DNA of 64,000 nt from Stentor roeselii. Taxonomy: Eukaryota; Ciliophora; Heterotrichea; Heterotrichida; Stentoridae. This document shows, in pieces, positions 1-9,786 of this stretch. A model generated the notes under the pieces. That model was not told the DNA's origin and searched no databases. It was given only the letters and a program-made list of their open reading frames with translations. The stretch is taken from the NCBI GenBank assembly GCA_006503475.1, contig RSEH01000094.1, forward strand, positions 93,337 through 157,336. Reading direction: 5' to 3'. Numbering within the stretch: the first letter of the stretch is position 1; the number at the start of each line of letters is the position of its first letter. The position numbers were made by a program, and so were the translations under genes.

Positions 1-1
1 T

Positions 2-928
2 TTGATGAACCAGGTCACTAAGATCTCGATTGACTGGTTCTCTAAGGAGACGGTATTTATTAGGTAGAGAGTTATTGCTACTACAATTAGCATGGTTTGC
101 TTTCTTGTTGGACAAGGAGGGAGTTATGGAATTAGTGGAGTGTTTGTGCAGCTGAATCATGGAAAAGATCAAGTAGGGAGATTGATGATATTTAATGCTA
201 TTTTCTGCTTAGTCTCTCTAATCCTTGTCATACTTTTAATAAAAGACAAGCCATCTAATGATCAATCAATTCAACCTAATCCTAAAACAGTAAAAGAAGA
301 GTTGGGACTACTAGTCCGTGACTTTCACTTCATATGTCTTCTAGTGAGTTCGGGAATCCACATGGGTGTAGGCAACTACTTCGGTGTAATCCTAGAAATC
401 CTTGTAAAAGGTTCAGGTCTGACCCCAGAAGACGCCTCATACATCGGAGTGATCACAATTTTAAGCGGAATCACCAGTTGCATAATCTGCTCTCTTATCA
501 CTTCTCGTCTCTACAAATACCGAATAATAATCATAGTGAGCGTAGCCTGTACAACTGTTTTATACATCTTTTATTTCTACGCTATTCACAGTAAAAGTTT
601 CAACCTTGCTTGTTTCGCATCTTTTTTATATGGAATCTTTTTGCTTCCAGTTTATTCAATTCCTTTGGAGTTCGCTTGTGAGACGACTTTTCCAGTAAGA
701 GAAATTTTGACTTCAGGTTTGATTAATTGTTTTGCCCAGATTTTTTCGATTATTCCGATTTTGGTGTCGTATTGGTTTAAAAATAAACCTTGGACTTGCA
801 TTGAGATTTCAGTCTTTTTTCAGCTTATAAGTCTAATTTCAGTGTTTTTTACGAAGGAGAACTTGAAGCGAAAACATGCTGAGGAAATAGTGAAAGTCCA
901 AAATGATTTAATCCCTTCTTACAACTAA
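2..928 (+). CDS. MFS transporter, FLVCR-like, 3' part
   Basis: This is the C-terminal ~303 residues of a multi-pass membrane transporter whose 5' end lies before the window. The frame is open from base 2 and is restored across a stop by removing a 15-nt intron (53-67). That joins a WFSKET segment to RVIATTISMVCFLVGQGGSYGI. An amphipathic WF..E.R..AT helix followed by a Gly-rich TM is typical of the FLVCR/MFS group, whose members move heme, choline or related solutes. About seven further hydrophobic segments follow, with a charged cytoplasmic loop around KDKPSNDQS and a short charged tail. The ATG at 92 is internal, not the start. Substrate is not predictable from sequence. Assignment to MFS is firm, to the FLVCR subgroup moderate. 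It is convergent with the next gene, with a 46-bp gap. Confidence 0.65.
53..67 (+). other. 15-nt spliceosomal intron
   Basis: GTATTTATTAGGTAG. It lies in phase 0 in the transporter gene and holds an in-frame TAG. Removing it joins two membrane-protein segments that read as one MFS domain. Position 10 is A. Confidence 0.8.
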
Positions 929-974
929 GAGATAACAGATATCATATTTATATCTTTAAGATAACACTCTACCA

Positions 975-2357
975 TTAACAATAAGGGTCAGAGAGTAAAG
1001 CTGAGTTAATGCCTTCTATCGTAGTTTTAATGAATTTTCCCCATCTTCCTCCATCATCCATTCCAACAACTTCATCTTCGCCCATAAACCTAACAAGAAA
1101 CTCCTGAGTTCCAATAGTATAAAAAACTTTCAGTCCATTCCTAAACTCCGCTTCAAAATTCGTATCATTACTCATAAGTAAAAACTTAGCATCTTCCCTT
1201 TCAATAACAACTTTCGGAGTTTTACTTCTAATAGTATTCAAACACTGCTCAGCATATCGATAAACCCTTTCCGCATGACCAGGTAGATTTTTCAAAGAAT
1301 ACTTAACAGATCGATAATAAATCTCACTTCCATCAGGTGAAATTTCCATTAATTTGCTTCCAATGACGATTTTTACCCATCCATAGCTGGTGATTTCAAT
1401 TTTCCCATTTTTTATCTCATGAGAAAAAGGCGGTAATCCCTGAGTGCTAATCGGGGAAAGTAAAGAAAACTGACTTTTTCCTCGAGATGTTAAAATATCA
1501 GAATTTCTGCAACTAAGAGGCGCTTCGGAGTACTCATAAAAAGACTCCTCGACCGATGTCTGGTCCATGAAAAAAGAATGATCCAAGATCTGGCTCGGAG
1601 TCAATCTACAGCCAGGGTCAAGGCTCAACATGGAAGAAATCAAGTCCTTTGCATTACTCGAAATGTACTCCGGGAATGAAAACTGCATCGTCTTCGTCTT
1701 CGCGAAGGTCTCTGGAATCGAACTTCCCTCGAAAGGTGGCCGACCTGTGAGCATCGCGTAAAAAACACACCCGAGGGCCCAGATGTCAGAAGAAAGTCCA
1801 TAAGGCTGCTTTTGAATGATTTCTCTATTTAAAAATCACGGTGAAATGTAATTAGGAGTTCCACAAAAAGTCTCTCGGAAACCTTTTGACTCATCTAACT
1901 TCACTGCTAAGCCGAAGTCAGTGATCAGTGGCTTGTTTTTGAATAAAAGGATGTTTGCCAGCTTTAAATCGCGATGCATGATGCCTGAAGCTTGTAAAAA
2001 GTTAACAGCTTCAACCAACTGTTTCATGATTTCCTTGCAAGAACTTTCAGAAAATCTTCCACTTTTGTTTATTGCGGCTCGAAGGTCAGAACCAGGACAA
2101 TATTCAAGAAGAAGGTAAAACTTTGACTCGTCTTCGAAAAAGTCGAAAAGTTTGACGATGTTTGGATGTTTTAAAGATCTTTGAATGTCGATTTCGTTTT
2201 GAAGGCTTTTCTTTTGTTTTTTGTTTAAAATTCGAGACTTTTCTATGACTTTCAAGGCGAAATCGTCCATTGTTTTTTTGGCTTTCACGTGAAAAACAGT
2301 GGAAAAAGCGCCTTGGCCGAGTGGTTCAAGAACATTGAATTCTTTGACTTTTTCCAT
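975..2357 (-). CDS. Polo-like kinase 4 (PLK4/SAK)-like Ser/Thr kinase
   Basis: This is a 455-residue kinase after removal of one 15-nt intron (1825-1839). The Gly loop GQGAFS is at 14-19, the ATP lysine at K36 (FALKVIEK), helix-C Glu at E55, HRD at 128-130, DFG at 147-149, and the activation segment ends in CGTPNYISPE, as in animal PLK4. The wording PYGLSSDIWALGCVFYAMLTGRPPF and the DHSFF end of the kinase domain also fit PLK4. A C-terminal ~150-residue domain beginning near GWVKIVIGSKLMEISPDG looks like the single polo-box-type region of SAK kinases. PLK4 proteins control centriole or basal-body duplication, and that role is inferred here. The start codon is 16 bp from the stop of the upstream same-strand CDKL gene. 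Confidence 0.8.
1825..1839 (-). other. 15-nt intron in PLK4-like gene
   Basis: On the minus strand it reads GTGATTTTTAAATAG. It interrupts the APE-region motif, and removing it restores NYISPEIIQKQPYG. It introduces an in-frame TGA if retained. Position 10 is A. Confidence 0.92.
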
Positions 2358-2373
2358 TTAGTTAGTATAAGAT

Positions 2374-4014
2374 TTAATTACAAACACCGTAACGTTTCAG
2401 TTGGACTAAGTCTTCTACTTGAAAGGCTGTAGGGTGGGGTCCACCTCCGGTGTCAGGGTCTTCTGCTTTGGGTTTTTGTCGCTTTTCCTGGTAATTTGAA
2501 TAGATATTAGGAAGTTGTCGAGCTGAGGTCTGGTTTGAGTTTTCTTCTGGGCCTTCACTGGATTGTTTTGGAAGGTATCTGTTGAACACCCCGCTTCTTA
2601 GGTTTTTTACTTGGAATTCGTCGCCTGGGTATAACAGCTTCGACTTCTTCTTGATCACCATCGGTTTGCTAATTGGGCTGAATTTTATATCTTCAGCTAT
2701 TTCTTCCATGTGAGTTTTACGCTTTTTGCCTTTAACATCATTAGTTTCTGGTACCTTTATAACTTCTTTTGAACGTTGCCGATCCAAACGACTTTCAGCC
2801 CTCAACTCAAAGTTACTATCTGGGTTAAATGGTGAGCCTCTGAACTTCAATGAAAGATTATCTTTGTTTGTTGTTGTTCGATTCTTCGATATTTCGCATG
2901 ATGGCAGATTCGTGCTTTGATTTTCTTTTACTTGAAAAGGAGCTGGAGACTGTGAAGACTCGTCTTTTGACTTTACCGCCTTTTTCATATCTGCTGCGTT
3001 TGAGAGAAGTAAAAGTCGCTTGTTTTTGGAGATTGTTATGTTTCCAGTGTATCGGCCTTTTGACTTTGCTGACTCTAGTCTTGATACTGGATATGAAATT
3101 TCTATACGCTCTGTTGAATCTTGAAGGTAAGGGTGGCTTAAGGCTGATGATGCTGTTAATCGCTCTTCTGGGTCTAGAGTTAGAAGCCGAGCCATAAAGT
3201 CAAGCGCAACTTTATCAAGTTTCAAATATCTCTTCTCAATCCCTTCCAACCTGCTAATCTCAGGAAATTTCAACCCAACAAATCTCGGATTTTTCTGAAA
3301 AATTTCCTGCTGGACAGAGTTAAGTGGTCCAAGAGTTTTCTGAATCAAGTAAAGCTGATCAATTTCGCTTTCTCCCGGGAACAAAGGTTGTCCATCAACG
3401 ATTTCAGCCATGATGCAGCCAATAGACCACATATCAAGCGGTTTTCCATATTCCTTCTGCCCAATTAAAAGTTCCGGCGACCTATACCATCTTGTAGCGA
3501 CATAGTCAGTCAAGTTAGACTGATTAACAATAGTCCTGGCGAACCCAAAGTCACAAAGTTTCATTTGAAAAGCTCTGCATGTCTCTTACGTGGAAATAAG
3601 CAAGTTTTCCGGCTTGATATCCCGATGAATGACTTCCTGTCGATGACAGTATTCAATAGCAGTGCACAACTGCATTACAATCGATTTTATCAGCATTGAG
3701 GACAAACCGTTCGGACTTTCTTCTAAAACTTCCAACAAGTTCCTTTCAACGTATTCAAAAACCAGGTAAAGTCTGCCTTTTCGTCGAAAAGCCTCTTTAA
3801 GCTGAACCACATTTTCATGTTTCAAAAGACGAAGAATTTTAACTTCTCTTAAAATCGCTCGATGAGTGGACTCATCATCTTCTTCAGAAGATTTAAATTT
3901 TTTGATAGCAACAACATCTCCAGAGTCTTTATGTCGACATTTAAGTACGACTCCATAAGCACCTGTTTAAAACTCACCCTCGCCGACGACTCCTAGAACT
4001 TCGTATTTGTTCAT
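2374..4014 (-). CDS. CDKL5-like cyclin-dependent-kinase-like Ser/Thr kinase
   Basis: This is a 536-residue protein after removal of two 15-nt introns (3963-3977 and 3575-3589). It starts [18 protein letters not shown], then [16 protein letters not shown] and CDFGFAR, a TDY activation motif ([15 protein letters not shown]), and the insert-poor C-lobe [24 protein letters not shown] with [11 protein letters not shown]. That series is diagnostic of the CDKL family. Family members regulate cilium length and microtubule proteins in animals and algae. The C-terminal ~240 residues are basic, low-complexity and unrecognised, with a Gly/His/Pro patch near the end. The start is set by the Gly loop, which the first intron splits. 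The NOG1 stop codon lies 28 bp upstream. Confidence 0.88.
3575..3589 (-). other. 15-nt intron 2 in CDKL-like gene
   Basis: On the minus strand it reads GTAAGAGACATGCAG. Splicing joins PENLLIST to [13 protein letters not shown]. It carries an in-frame TAA if retained, and A at position 10. Confidence 0.92.
3963..3977 (-). other. 15-nt intron 1 in CDKL-like gene
   Basis: On the minus strand it reads GTGAGTTTTAAACAG. It splits the Gly-loop codon, and splicing restores GEGAYGVV. It gives an in-frame TAA if retained, and has A at position 10. Confidence 0.92.
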
Positions 4015-4042
4015 TATAAGTATTTAAGACTAAATAATTAAA

Positions 4043-5896
4043 TTAGCGGTAGTCTCGTTTCCCAATGCCTGACTTTCCTGAGTTAAGGTGTTTTGGCTTG
4101 GTATCGAAGTGCTTTTTATCAGCGACCTTGCCCATTACTTTCAAAGTGTCGCGGTCTGGGTTGTCTTTGATGCTTCCTGGTCGTCTTGCCTTGTTGAGAC
4201 CTTTGCTTTTACTTCTCAGTTTCTTCTTGATTGTTTCTACTCCGTGGTCACCGTCGATGTCCATGTCGATGTTCGAGGTGAAGTCTTCGGACTGGTCTCT
4301 TCGGCGCTTTTGACGGACGCTTTCCTTTACTGGCGAAGGGTCGATTCCAAGTGCCTCAAGTCCTTCTTTCACTTCGCTCCATTCCTTGTGTCCTGGGTTG
4401 AAGTGGCCTTTGTTCATCATGCTTTCTTGTTGAATTCTTCTTCTTCTTAAAAATATCTTTCTTCGAATTTCATAAATTTCTCTCATTTCGTCATAGTCCA
4501 GAGGAATATGAGCGTCTTTCAAAACTTCTTCTTCTTCTTCCAGCTCGTTTAACTTATCAAGAATGTCAGAGTCGATATAGTCCAGAACGTTTTTGCCTTC
4601 AAAGAACTCAGGCATGACGTCATATCTCCAGTCTTCATCTTCCAGGTCTACAAAGTGCTCCTGTTGAGGAATGAAAAAAACTCCAGCGCCGCCATTCAAC
4701 TCTTGCATTTCTTTTACATTCTGAGAAGCCGGGTTCACGTCTAAGTGACTCTGAGCCAAGACTGACTCTGGGATCACTGCAGGACGGTCAGGGTTTTGCA
4801 CTCTTGGAATAGAAACATAAGGCATTCTTCCTGTTTGTTTTTCTGATTTACTCGGCTTCGCCTTGCTTCGAAAGGCTTTCAAGTGCTCACAGGCTTTGTT
4901 TCTACAGTCAATGATTCCGTCTTTGTTTAGATTGGAGATGAAAGTGATGAAAGCTGAGTGTTCATTGGCTAATGACTGGATTTCTTGTTGGTACTCAGGG
5001 TCGACTTCCTCCCATTTCTTGATGTCTGTTTTGCTTAAAACTATTCCAATCGGCTTATTAATGAACAAGGGCTGAATACTTCTAAACAACTGGATCTGTT
5101 CCGGGATTTTATGTTCACAGGTCTCAGAAATATCAATGAAGAACAAAATACAGGCGTTTAAATGGGCAAGAGCTGTTATTCCTTGCATTTCTATCGTGTT
5201 TCGCTGCTCTAAAGGCCTGTCAAGCAGGCCAGGAGTGTCGATCACCTGCCAAGGGATGAACTCGTAGTCAGTGTGGCCCACGAATAAACTCTTGGTGGTA
5301 AAAGCGTAGGACTGCACATCGACGTTAGCTCGGGTCACGTTGTTCATAAAAGAACTCTTGCCCACGTTGGGGTAGCCAGTGATTATTATCGTCCTGCTGT
5401 TCGGGTCGATGTTTGGAAGTCTCGATAAATGCTTTCTCACCTCTTCCAAATATGTCAGACTGTTTGAAAGTTTCTTTATTATCGTGCACATCCTTCCTAA
5501 AGCGGCCTTTTTTAAAGTCTTTCCTCGGTAGAGACTGTCAGAGTATTTCAGCATCCTCACGTAGTCCTTTGACACGTTTTCGATTATGTGGTTCGCTTTG
5601 TTTACGTGACCTAACGCAAGCTTGTAGTGGTCTTTGTCGTAAAGCACGTTCATCAGGTCTGCGTAAAATGGGTGGATGTCGTCTAGCTTTGGAAATTTTT
5701 CTAGGATTCCTCCTAGTTTTTCTTCTATTGTTGACTGGGTGAATTTGACTTTCCGCATGTAAAACTTCCTGATCCTTGATATTTGCATTTGGGGATGGAT
5801 CTCAGTAGGAGTTTTACGTTGAGTCTTCGACAGAACTATATCGATAAGTTCTTTAGCAGTGGGAACCGATGGTAAAGACTTAAAGTTATAGTTCAT
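4043..5896 (-). CDS. NOG1: Nucleolar GTP-binding protein NOG1 (GTPBP4)
   Basis: This is an intronless 617-residue GTPase, close to the 634 of human GTPBP4. The N-terminal helical domain spans 1-165. The OBG-type G domain follows, with G1 GYPNVGKSS at 174-182, a TTKSLFVGH switch, G3 DTPG at 220-223 and NKxD-type SKTD at 288-291. A conserved DVMPEFFEGKN.LDYID segment and a basic, nucleolar-type C-tail complete it. NOG1 acts in 60S pre-ribosome assembly and travels with particles from nucleolus to cytoplasm. Its start lies only 22 bp from the start of the divergent RSPH1-like gene, so the two must share a very short promoter region. Confidence 0.95.
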   Translation of the reverse strand: MNYNFKSLPSVPTAKELIDIVLSKTQRKTPTEIHPQMQISRIRKFYMRKVKFTQSTIEEKLGGILEKFPKLDDIHPFYADLMNVLYDKDHYKLALGHVNKANHIIENVSKDYVRMLKYSDSLYRGKTLKKAALGRMCTIIKKLSNSLTYLEEVRKHLSRLPNIDPNSRTIIITGYPNVGKSSFMNNVTRANVDVQSYAFTTKSLFVGHTDYEFIPWQVIDTPGLLDRPLEQRNTIEMQGITALAHLNACILFFIDISETCEHKIPEQIQLFRSIQPLFINKPIGIVLSKTDIKKWEEVDPEYQQEIQSLANEHSAFITFISNLNKDGIIDCRNKACEHLKAFRSKAKPSKSEKQTGRMPYVSIPRVQNPDRPAVIPESVLAQSHLDVNPASQNVKEMQELNGGAGVFFIPQQEHFVDLEDEDWRYDVMPEFFEGKNVLDYIDSDILDKLNELEEEEEVLKDAHIPLDYDEMREIYEIRRKIFLRRRRIQQESMMNKGHFNPGHKEWSEVKEGLEALGIDPSPVKESVRQKRRRDQSEDFTSNIDMDIDGDHGVETIKKKLRSKSKGLNKARRPGSIKDNPDRDTLKVMGKVADKKHFDTKPKHLNSGKSGIGKRDYR

Positions 5897-5918
5897 CTTT
5901 ATAAACCTTCTAATAAAA
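5897..5918. promoter_or_regulatory. 22-bp divergent intergenic region
   Basis: Only 22 bp separate the ATG of NOG1 (minus) from the ATG of the RSPH1-like gene (plus). It is AT-rich, with no recognisable TATA box or other motif. Transcription of each gene presumably starts in or across this spacer, or inside the neighbour's coding region. That is inference. Confidence 0.5.
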
Positions 5919-6605
5919 ATGAGTGACGCCGGCGACGCGGTTTACAAATTTATCTGGGAAGACGGTACAGAAAAAACAACATCAAGAGACTATACAGGAA
6001 GAGCAACAGCCCTTTACCCTTCAGGAGATTCTTACGAAGGACTCTTCGTGAATGGTATCCGTGACGGTTATGGACTTTACAAGTACGCCTCAGGCATGAC
6101 CTACGAAGGCGACTTCAAAGAAAACCTAAAACACGGCATCGGAAAACTTAACTATGGTAAAAAAGGTGCTTATCATGGGTACTTCGAAAGCGGCAAAAGA
6201 CATGGAGAAGGAGTTTTCATGTATAACAATGGAGATTCTTATAGTGGGTGGTGGAAAGATGGGCTCAAGGAAGGCAAAGGCACTTATGTCTTCAAAGATA
6301 CAGGCATGAAACTTAAAGGAGAATGGAAAAATGGAAATATCGTCAATGGAGAGTGGGTCTTGCCCAGTGGAGTCAAGTTTCAGGGAACTTTTGATAATAA
6401 TAAACCCAATGGAGAAGGCAAATGGGTCTTTCCTGATAGAAATGAAGTCACTGGGGAATATAAACAAACTGTTGGAGAAGCTGAAGATGAACCTCCTGCT
6501 GGTGAAGAGGAAGAGGATGAAGGGAAAAAAGTGAAAATTGATGTCACTTGGCATACTCATCCGAATTTGTTTGCCTCGGCTTTTGCGATTAATAGAGTTA
6601 CTTAG
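5919..6605 (+). CDS. MORN-repeat radial spoke head protein, RSPH1-like
   Basis: This 228-residue protein has about six or seven MORN repeats in residues ~25-185. Examples are YPSGDSYEGLFVNGIRDGYG, YASGMTYEGDFKENLKHGIG, YNNGDSYSGWWKDGLKEGKG and VKFQGTFDNNKPNGEGKWVF. The order and wording follow RSPH1: the TGxKxxGEWKNG repeat, then a divergent repeat, then the GKWVFPDRNEVTGEY end. RSPH1 is a component of the radial spoke head of motile cilia, a good fit for a ciliate. An acidic tail (EDEPPAGEEEEDEGKK) and a short basic end follow. No intron is needed. Other MORN proteins are the alternative, but the repeat layout favours RSPH1. Confidence 0.78.
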   Translation: MSDAGDAVYKFIWEDGTEKTTSRDYTGRATALYPSGDSYEGLFVNGIRDGYGLYKYASGMTYEGDFKENLKHGIGKLNYGKKGAYHGYFESGKRHGEGVFMYNNGDSYSGWWKDGLKEGKGTYVFKDTGMKLKGEWKNGNIVNGEWVLPSGVKFQGTFDNNKPNGEGKWVFPDRNEVTGEYKQTVGEAEDEPPAGEEEEDEGKKVKIDVTWHTHPNLFASAFAINRVT

Positions 6606-6898
6606 AATGTTTATTTTGGTGGATTTTTTTTTGAATGAAGAATTGGAATTTCTTTTAATTAATCGTTAATTAGGGTTTGTTATTTGAATTTTTATCTTTT
6701 ATTGGAGAATAGGATGTATTATATTCAATAAAAACTTACAGAAACTTAAAATATTACTTCTAATAATAAATCACTACCTGATTATTTCCTAAAATCATAA
6801 TATTCATCAAAAACTTAACTTTCATAAAACCAAAATAAACTTCTCACAAAACAACTATAACTTCTACAATAAAACAAATAATTTAAACATCTAACCTA

Positions 6899-8224
6899 TT
6901 AAAAAACTCCAGGAACAAAAGCATATTTCACGATACTAGTATACTTATCCCAGTCCTTTCCATACTTCCTCCTACATCGATGAGTGTCCCTCGAATACCG
7001 ATGATAAATCATTCCCATAAAAAAAACAGGGTAAAAAAACGGTAAAATTCCACTAACCCCACAACTAAGAGCCCAGACACTAGCCATGACAACATCAGCC
7101 GAATAATGAATTTTCCTAGCAAATTTCCACCACCCATCAACCAACAAGAGACTTCCACATTCCGTCTTCAAATACTTCGGATCCTTTAAAGTCCCCCAAG
7201 GAAGCTGAGGAAAAGCCTTTCTCGGTACATAAGACCCACTAAGTCCAGCACGAAACCTATTCTTCTGTGACTGAGAAGTATCCCAAACATAATACGCAAA
7301 AGTCACAACTAAAAACAAAGCCAAAAGTTCAAAAGTGTTGAAATCTTTCGGGTTCTTCAAGATATACTGAGCCTGAAAGCTATAAACATAAGGGACTCCA
7401 GCGATATTCCAGAAAATCAGCATCCATCCCCACTTCTCATAAAAAATATCCCAAGTAGTAGGAACACATTCTTCTCCCTTCATACAAGCATTGCTATAGA
7501 GATACTGACAATAAACAATAAGCCACATTCCACCTGTCAGCTGTCCTTGAGTCTCATACTGCTTGAAAGCCGCGGAGAGTGTCAAGATAAACAACTGCAT
7601 CCAAGAGACCCTGATTTCCGCCCACATCTTCAAGTCAAAGCTTCCAATTCGTGGGTTTAGCCAAGATCCCATGAAAAAGTCATAAATGAACTCACCTGAC
7701 ATCCTCGTTGACTTCCCCAGCATGATGCCTGAAAAGTAAATAATTAATGAGAGAAGGTCTGATGTGAGGATCACGACCGTCATCAGCGGACCGTGAAGCT
7801 CTTGAATTCTGCTAAGGCGAAACAGGCCGAAATAGTTTAAAGTAAGCAGAAGAGTCAAGGTAAAGTACCAGCACCAAACCGCATTGCACAGGTATATGTA
7901 AACTTTGTTGTTTTCGCTTGGAACTGGAAGACCTTTCACTGACACCCCAGGAAGGGTCAGTGCGAGAAGAACTTGCAAGAAAAAGAAACTGAAAAAAATT
8001 GCACAGGCTTCAAGTGAAGGACTCGCGTAGGTTATGATGTAGGTGAAGTAATCAGAGAGGAAGGAAAAAAGAGATGAGGAGGATGATGGCAGGAATAAAC
8101 CGCCTTGGTAGAACTCGAGACAGATCCAGAGGTAGTACATAAGTCCATGAGACCAAACCATCAGAATCAACGCTCCGGGACTACCTCCGAACTCTTTAAG
8201 AACTTTAGAGTCAGAATCGCCCAT
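6899..8224 (-). CDS. ERG4/ERG24-family sterol reductase
   Basis: This is a 441-residue, intronless, multi-pass ER-type membrane enzyme of the family that includes sterol C-14, C-7 and C-24(28) reductases and LBR. Conserved features are FMGSWLNPRIGSFDLKMWAEIR, GMWLIVYCQYLYSNACMKGEE, WDIFYEKWGWMLIFWNIAGVPYVYSFQ, LLLVDGWWKFARKIHYSADVV and the C-terminal HRCRRKYGKDWDKYTSIVKYAFVPGVF. The last motif belongs to the NADPH-binding core. The GWW.FARK.HYSADV wording leans to the ERG4 (C-24(28)) side, but C-14 or C-7 activity cannot be excluded. It suggests the cell makes or modifies sterols. It is convergent with RSPH1 (293-bp gap) and divergent from the PUF gene across the repeat array. Confidence 0.85.
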   Translation of the reverse strand: MGDSDSKVLKEFGGSPGALILMVWSHGLMYYLWICLEFYQGGLFLPSSSSSLFSFLSDYFTYIITYASPSLEACAIFFSFFFLQVLLALTLPGVSVKGLPVPSENNKVYIYLCNAVWCWYFTLTLLLTLNYFGLFRLSRIQELHGPLMTVVILTSDLLSLIIYFSGIMLGKSTRMSGEFIYDFFMGSWLNPRIGSFDLKMWAEIRVSWMQLFILTLSAAFKQYETQGQLTGGMWLIVYCQYLYSNACMKGEECVPTTWDIFYEKWGWMLIFWNIAGVPYVYSFQAQYILKNPKDFNTFELLALFLVVTFAYYVWDTSQSQKNRFRAGLSGSYVPRKAFPQLPWGTLKDPKYLKTECGSLLLVDGWWKFARKIHYSADVVMASVWALSCGVSGILPFFYPVFFMGMIYHRYSRDTHRCRRKYGKDWDKYTSIVKYAFVPGVF

Positions 8225-8258
8225 TTATATATATTCAACAAATCATGACTATAATTAA

Positions 8259-8551
8259 ATGAAACCTTTTTCAACTTAACACCCTGGAAACTTTTCATTA
8301 CCCATAAACCCTCTTCAATTAAATAAACCATTTAAATTTAATGAAAACTTTTTCAACTTAACACCCTGGAAACTTTTCATTACCCATAAACCCTCTTCGA
8401 TTAAATAAACCATTTATGAAAACTTTTCAACCTAACACCCTGGAAACTTTTCATTACCCATAAACCCTCTTCAATTAAATAAACTTTTCAACTTAATACC
8501 CTGGAAACTTTTCATTACCCATAAACCCTCTTCAATTAAATAAACCATTTA
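8259..8551. repeat. Four-copy ~70-bp tandem repeat in divergent promoter
   Basis: Four direct copies begin near 8259, 8341, 8416 and 8480. Each holds the cores CACCCTGGAAACTTTTCATT (copy 4 has TACCCTGG) and ACCCATAAACCCTCTTC, then a GATT/AATTAAATAAA tail. Copies 1, 2 and 4 end in an ACCATTTA-like box. Unit lengths differ (about 82, 75, 65 and 72 bp) through small insertions at the joints, while the cores are nearly identical. The array fills almost all of the 328-bp space between the sterol reductase and PUF starts, so it may be a promoter or UTR element. It has no long open frame. Confidence 0.9.
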
Positions 8552-8552
8552 C

Positions 8553-9761
8553 ATGGACGAAAGGCGGCTCATTGGCAACATCTTAGCTGAAGATGCAGAG
8601 GCTGAAGAAGAACACATCAAATTTATCCTCAATAAACGTCGTCAAGTCCTACTAAACAAAGACGAACTATCAAAAATCCACAGAAGACGAAGGTCCGAGC
8701 CTGAACTAATCACAAGTTCATGGAAAGATGAAGAGCATGATTTATTCGAAAACATTCCAAAAGATGTAAATCCTCTTCCAGAAATCATTTATACTTGTGA
8801 GTATTCCGGCAAAATCACTGAAATGGCTCAAGAACAGAACGGATCCAGACTTCTACAGGAAAAACTAGAAAAGTACTCAAATGATGAAAAACAAGCAGTT
8901 TTTTCTGAAGTTTTAAAGTCTTTTAACGTCCTTGTTTGTGACATATTCGGGAACTTCGTGATTCAGAAGATTCTTGAAGTTGGAACAAAGGACCAGAAAA
9001 GAGTTGTCGGGAATTCCTGTTTAACTCGAGTAGTTGAACTATCAACTCACATCTACGCATGTCGAGTGATTCAAAAAGTATTCGAATGTTGCGAAACTGA
9101 CCAAAAGTCTCTTCTAATAAACGAGTTCAACGGCAACCTTGACCTATGCATTGAAAACGAATACGCAAACCACGTGATCCAAAAGATAATCGAAACAATG
9201 AACCACACCTTCTTCGACTTCCTTTTAGAATCAGTAAAAAAAAACGTCTTGCACTGGGCAGAACATGAATTCGGATGCAGGGTCCTTCAAAGAATCATTG
9301 AAAGAGTACCAAAGCCTCACAGTGATGCGATTTTTCAGGCAATCACCTCGAACTGCTTGAAACTCAGCAAAAGTAACTACGGCAACTATGTAGTTCAAGT
9401 AATCTTCGAGAAAGGCAGCGAAAATGACCGAAATGACCTGATCAAAGCCTTCTCAGGAAAAATCATCGAGTTAAGCAAACATAAAATCGCCAGCAACGTC
9501 ATTGAAAAATGTATTCGAAAAGGCACACAAGGCCAAATCGATTCAATCTGCGACGAGTTATTCGCAAATAAAAACCTTTTAGAAGCCGCAAACGACCGCT
9601 TCTCAAATTTCGTCGTTCAAAGAGCCTTAGAAGTGAATAAAGGGCCAAAACAAGCAGCCTTGATGCAGAAAGTTGCAGATCACGCGAACCAGTTAAAGAA
9701 CTTCAAATACGGCAGGTTCGTGTTGAACTGTGTAGAAAAGCTAAAAAAGAGTAACTTATAA
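8553..9761 (+). CDS. Pumilio/PUF-domain RNA-binding protein
   Basis: This is a 402-residue protein with a PUF domain over residues ~85-400. Successive ~36-residue repeats can be read: GSRLLQEKLE, GNFVIQKILE, ACRVIQKVFE, ANHVIQKIIE, GCRVLQRIIE, GNYVVQVIFE, ASNVIEKCIR and SNFVVQRALE. Their five-residue recognition helices are mostly of canonical type. Eight repeats match the family norm. The first 80 residues are charged and acidic/basic without a known domain. PUF proteins bind 3' UTR sequence elements and repress or localise mRNAs. The start ATG directly follows the fourth copy of the upstream tandem repeat. NOP14 follows after 25 bp on the same strand. Confidence 0.93.
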   Translation: MDERRLIGNILAEDAEAEEEHIKFILNKRRQVLLNKDELSKIHRRRRSEPELITSSWKDEEHDLFENIPKDVNPLPEIIYTCEYSGKITEMAQEQNGSRLLQEKLEKYSNDEKQAVFSEVLKSFNVLVCDIFGNFVIQKILEVGTKDQKRVVGNSCLTRVVELSTHIYACRVIQKVFECCETDQKSLLINEFNGNLDLCIENEYANHVIQKIIETMNHTFFDFLLESVKKNVLHWAEHEFGCRVLQRIIERVPKPHSDAIFQAITSNCLKLSKSNYGNYVVQVIFEKGSENDRNDLIKAFSGKIIELSKHKIASNVIEKCIRKGTQGQIDSICDELFANKNLLEAANDRFSNFVVQRALEVNKGPKQAALMQKVADHANQLKNFKYGRFVLNCVEKLKKSNL

Positions 9762-9786
9762 GATAACAGCTTTTTAACCTCTAAAT

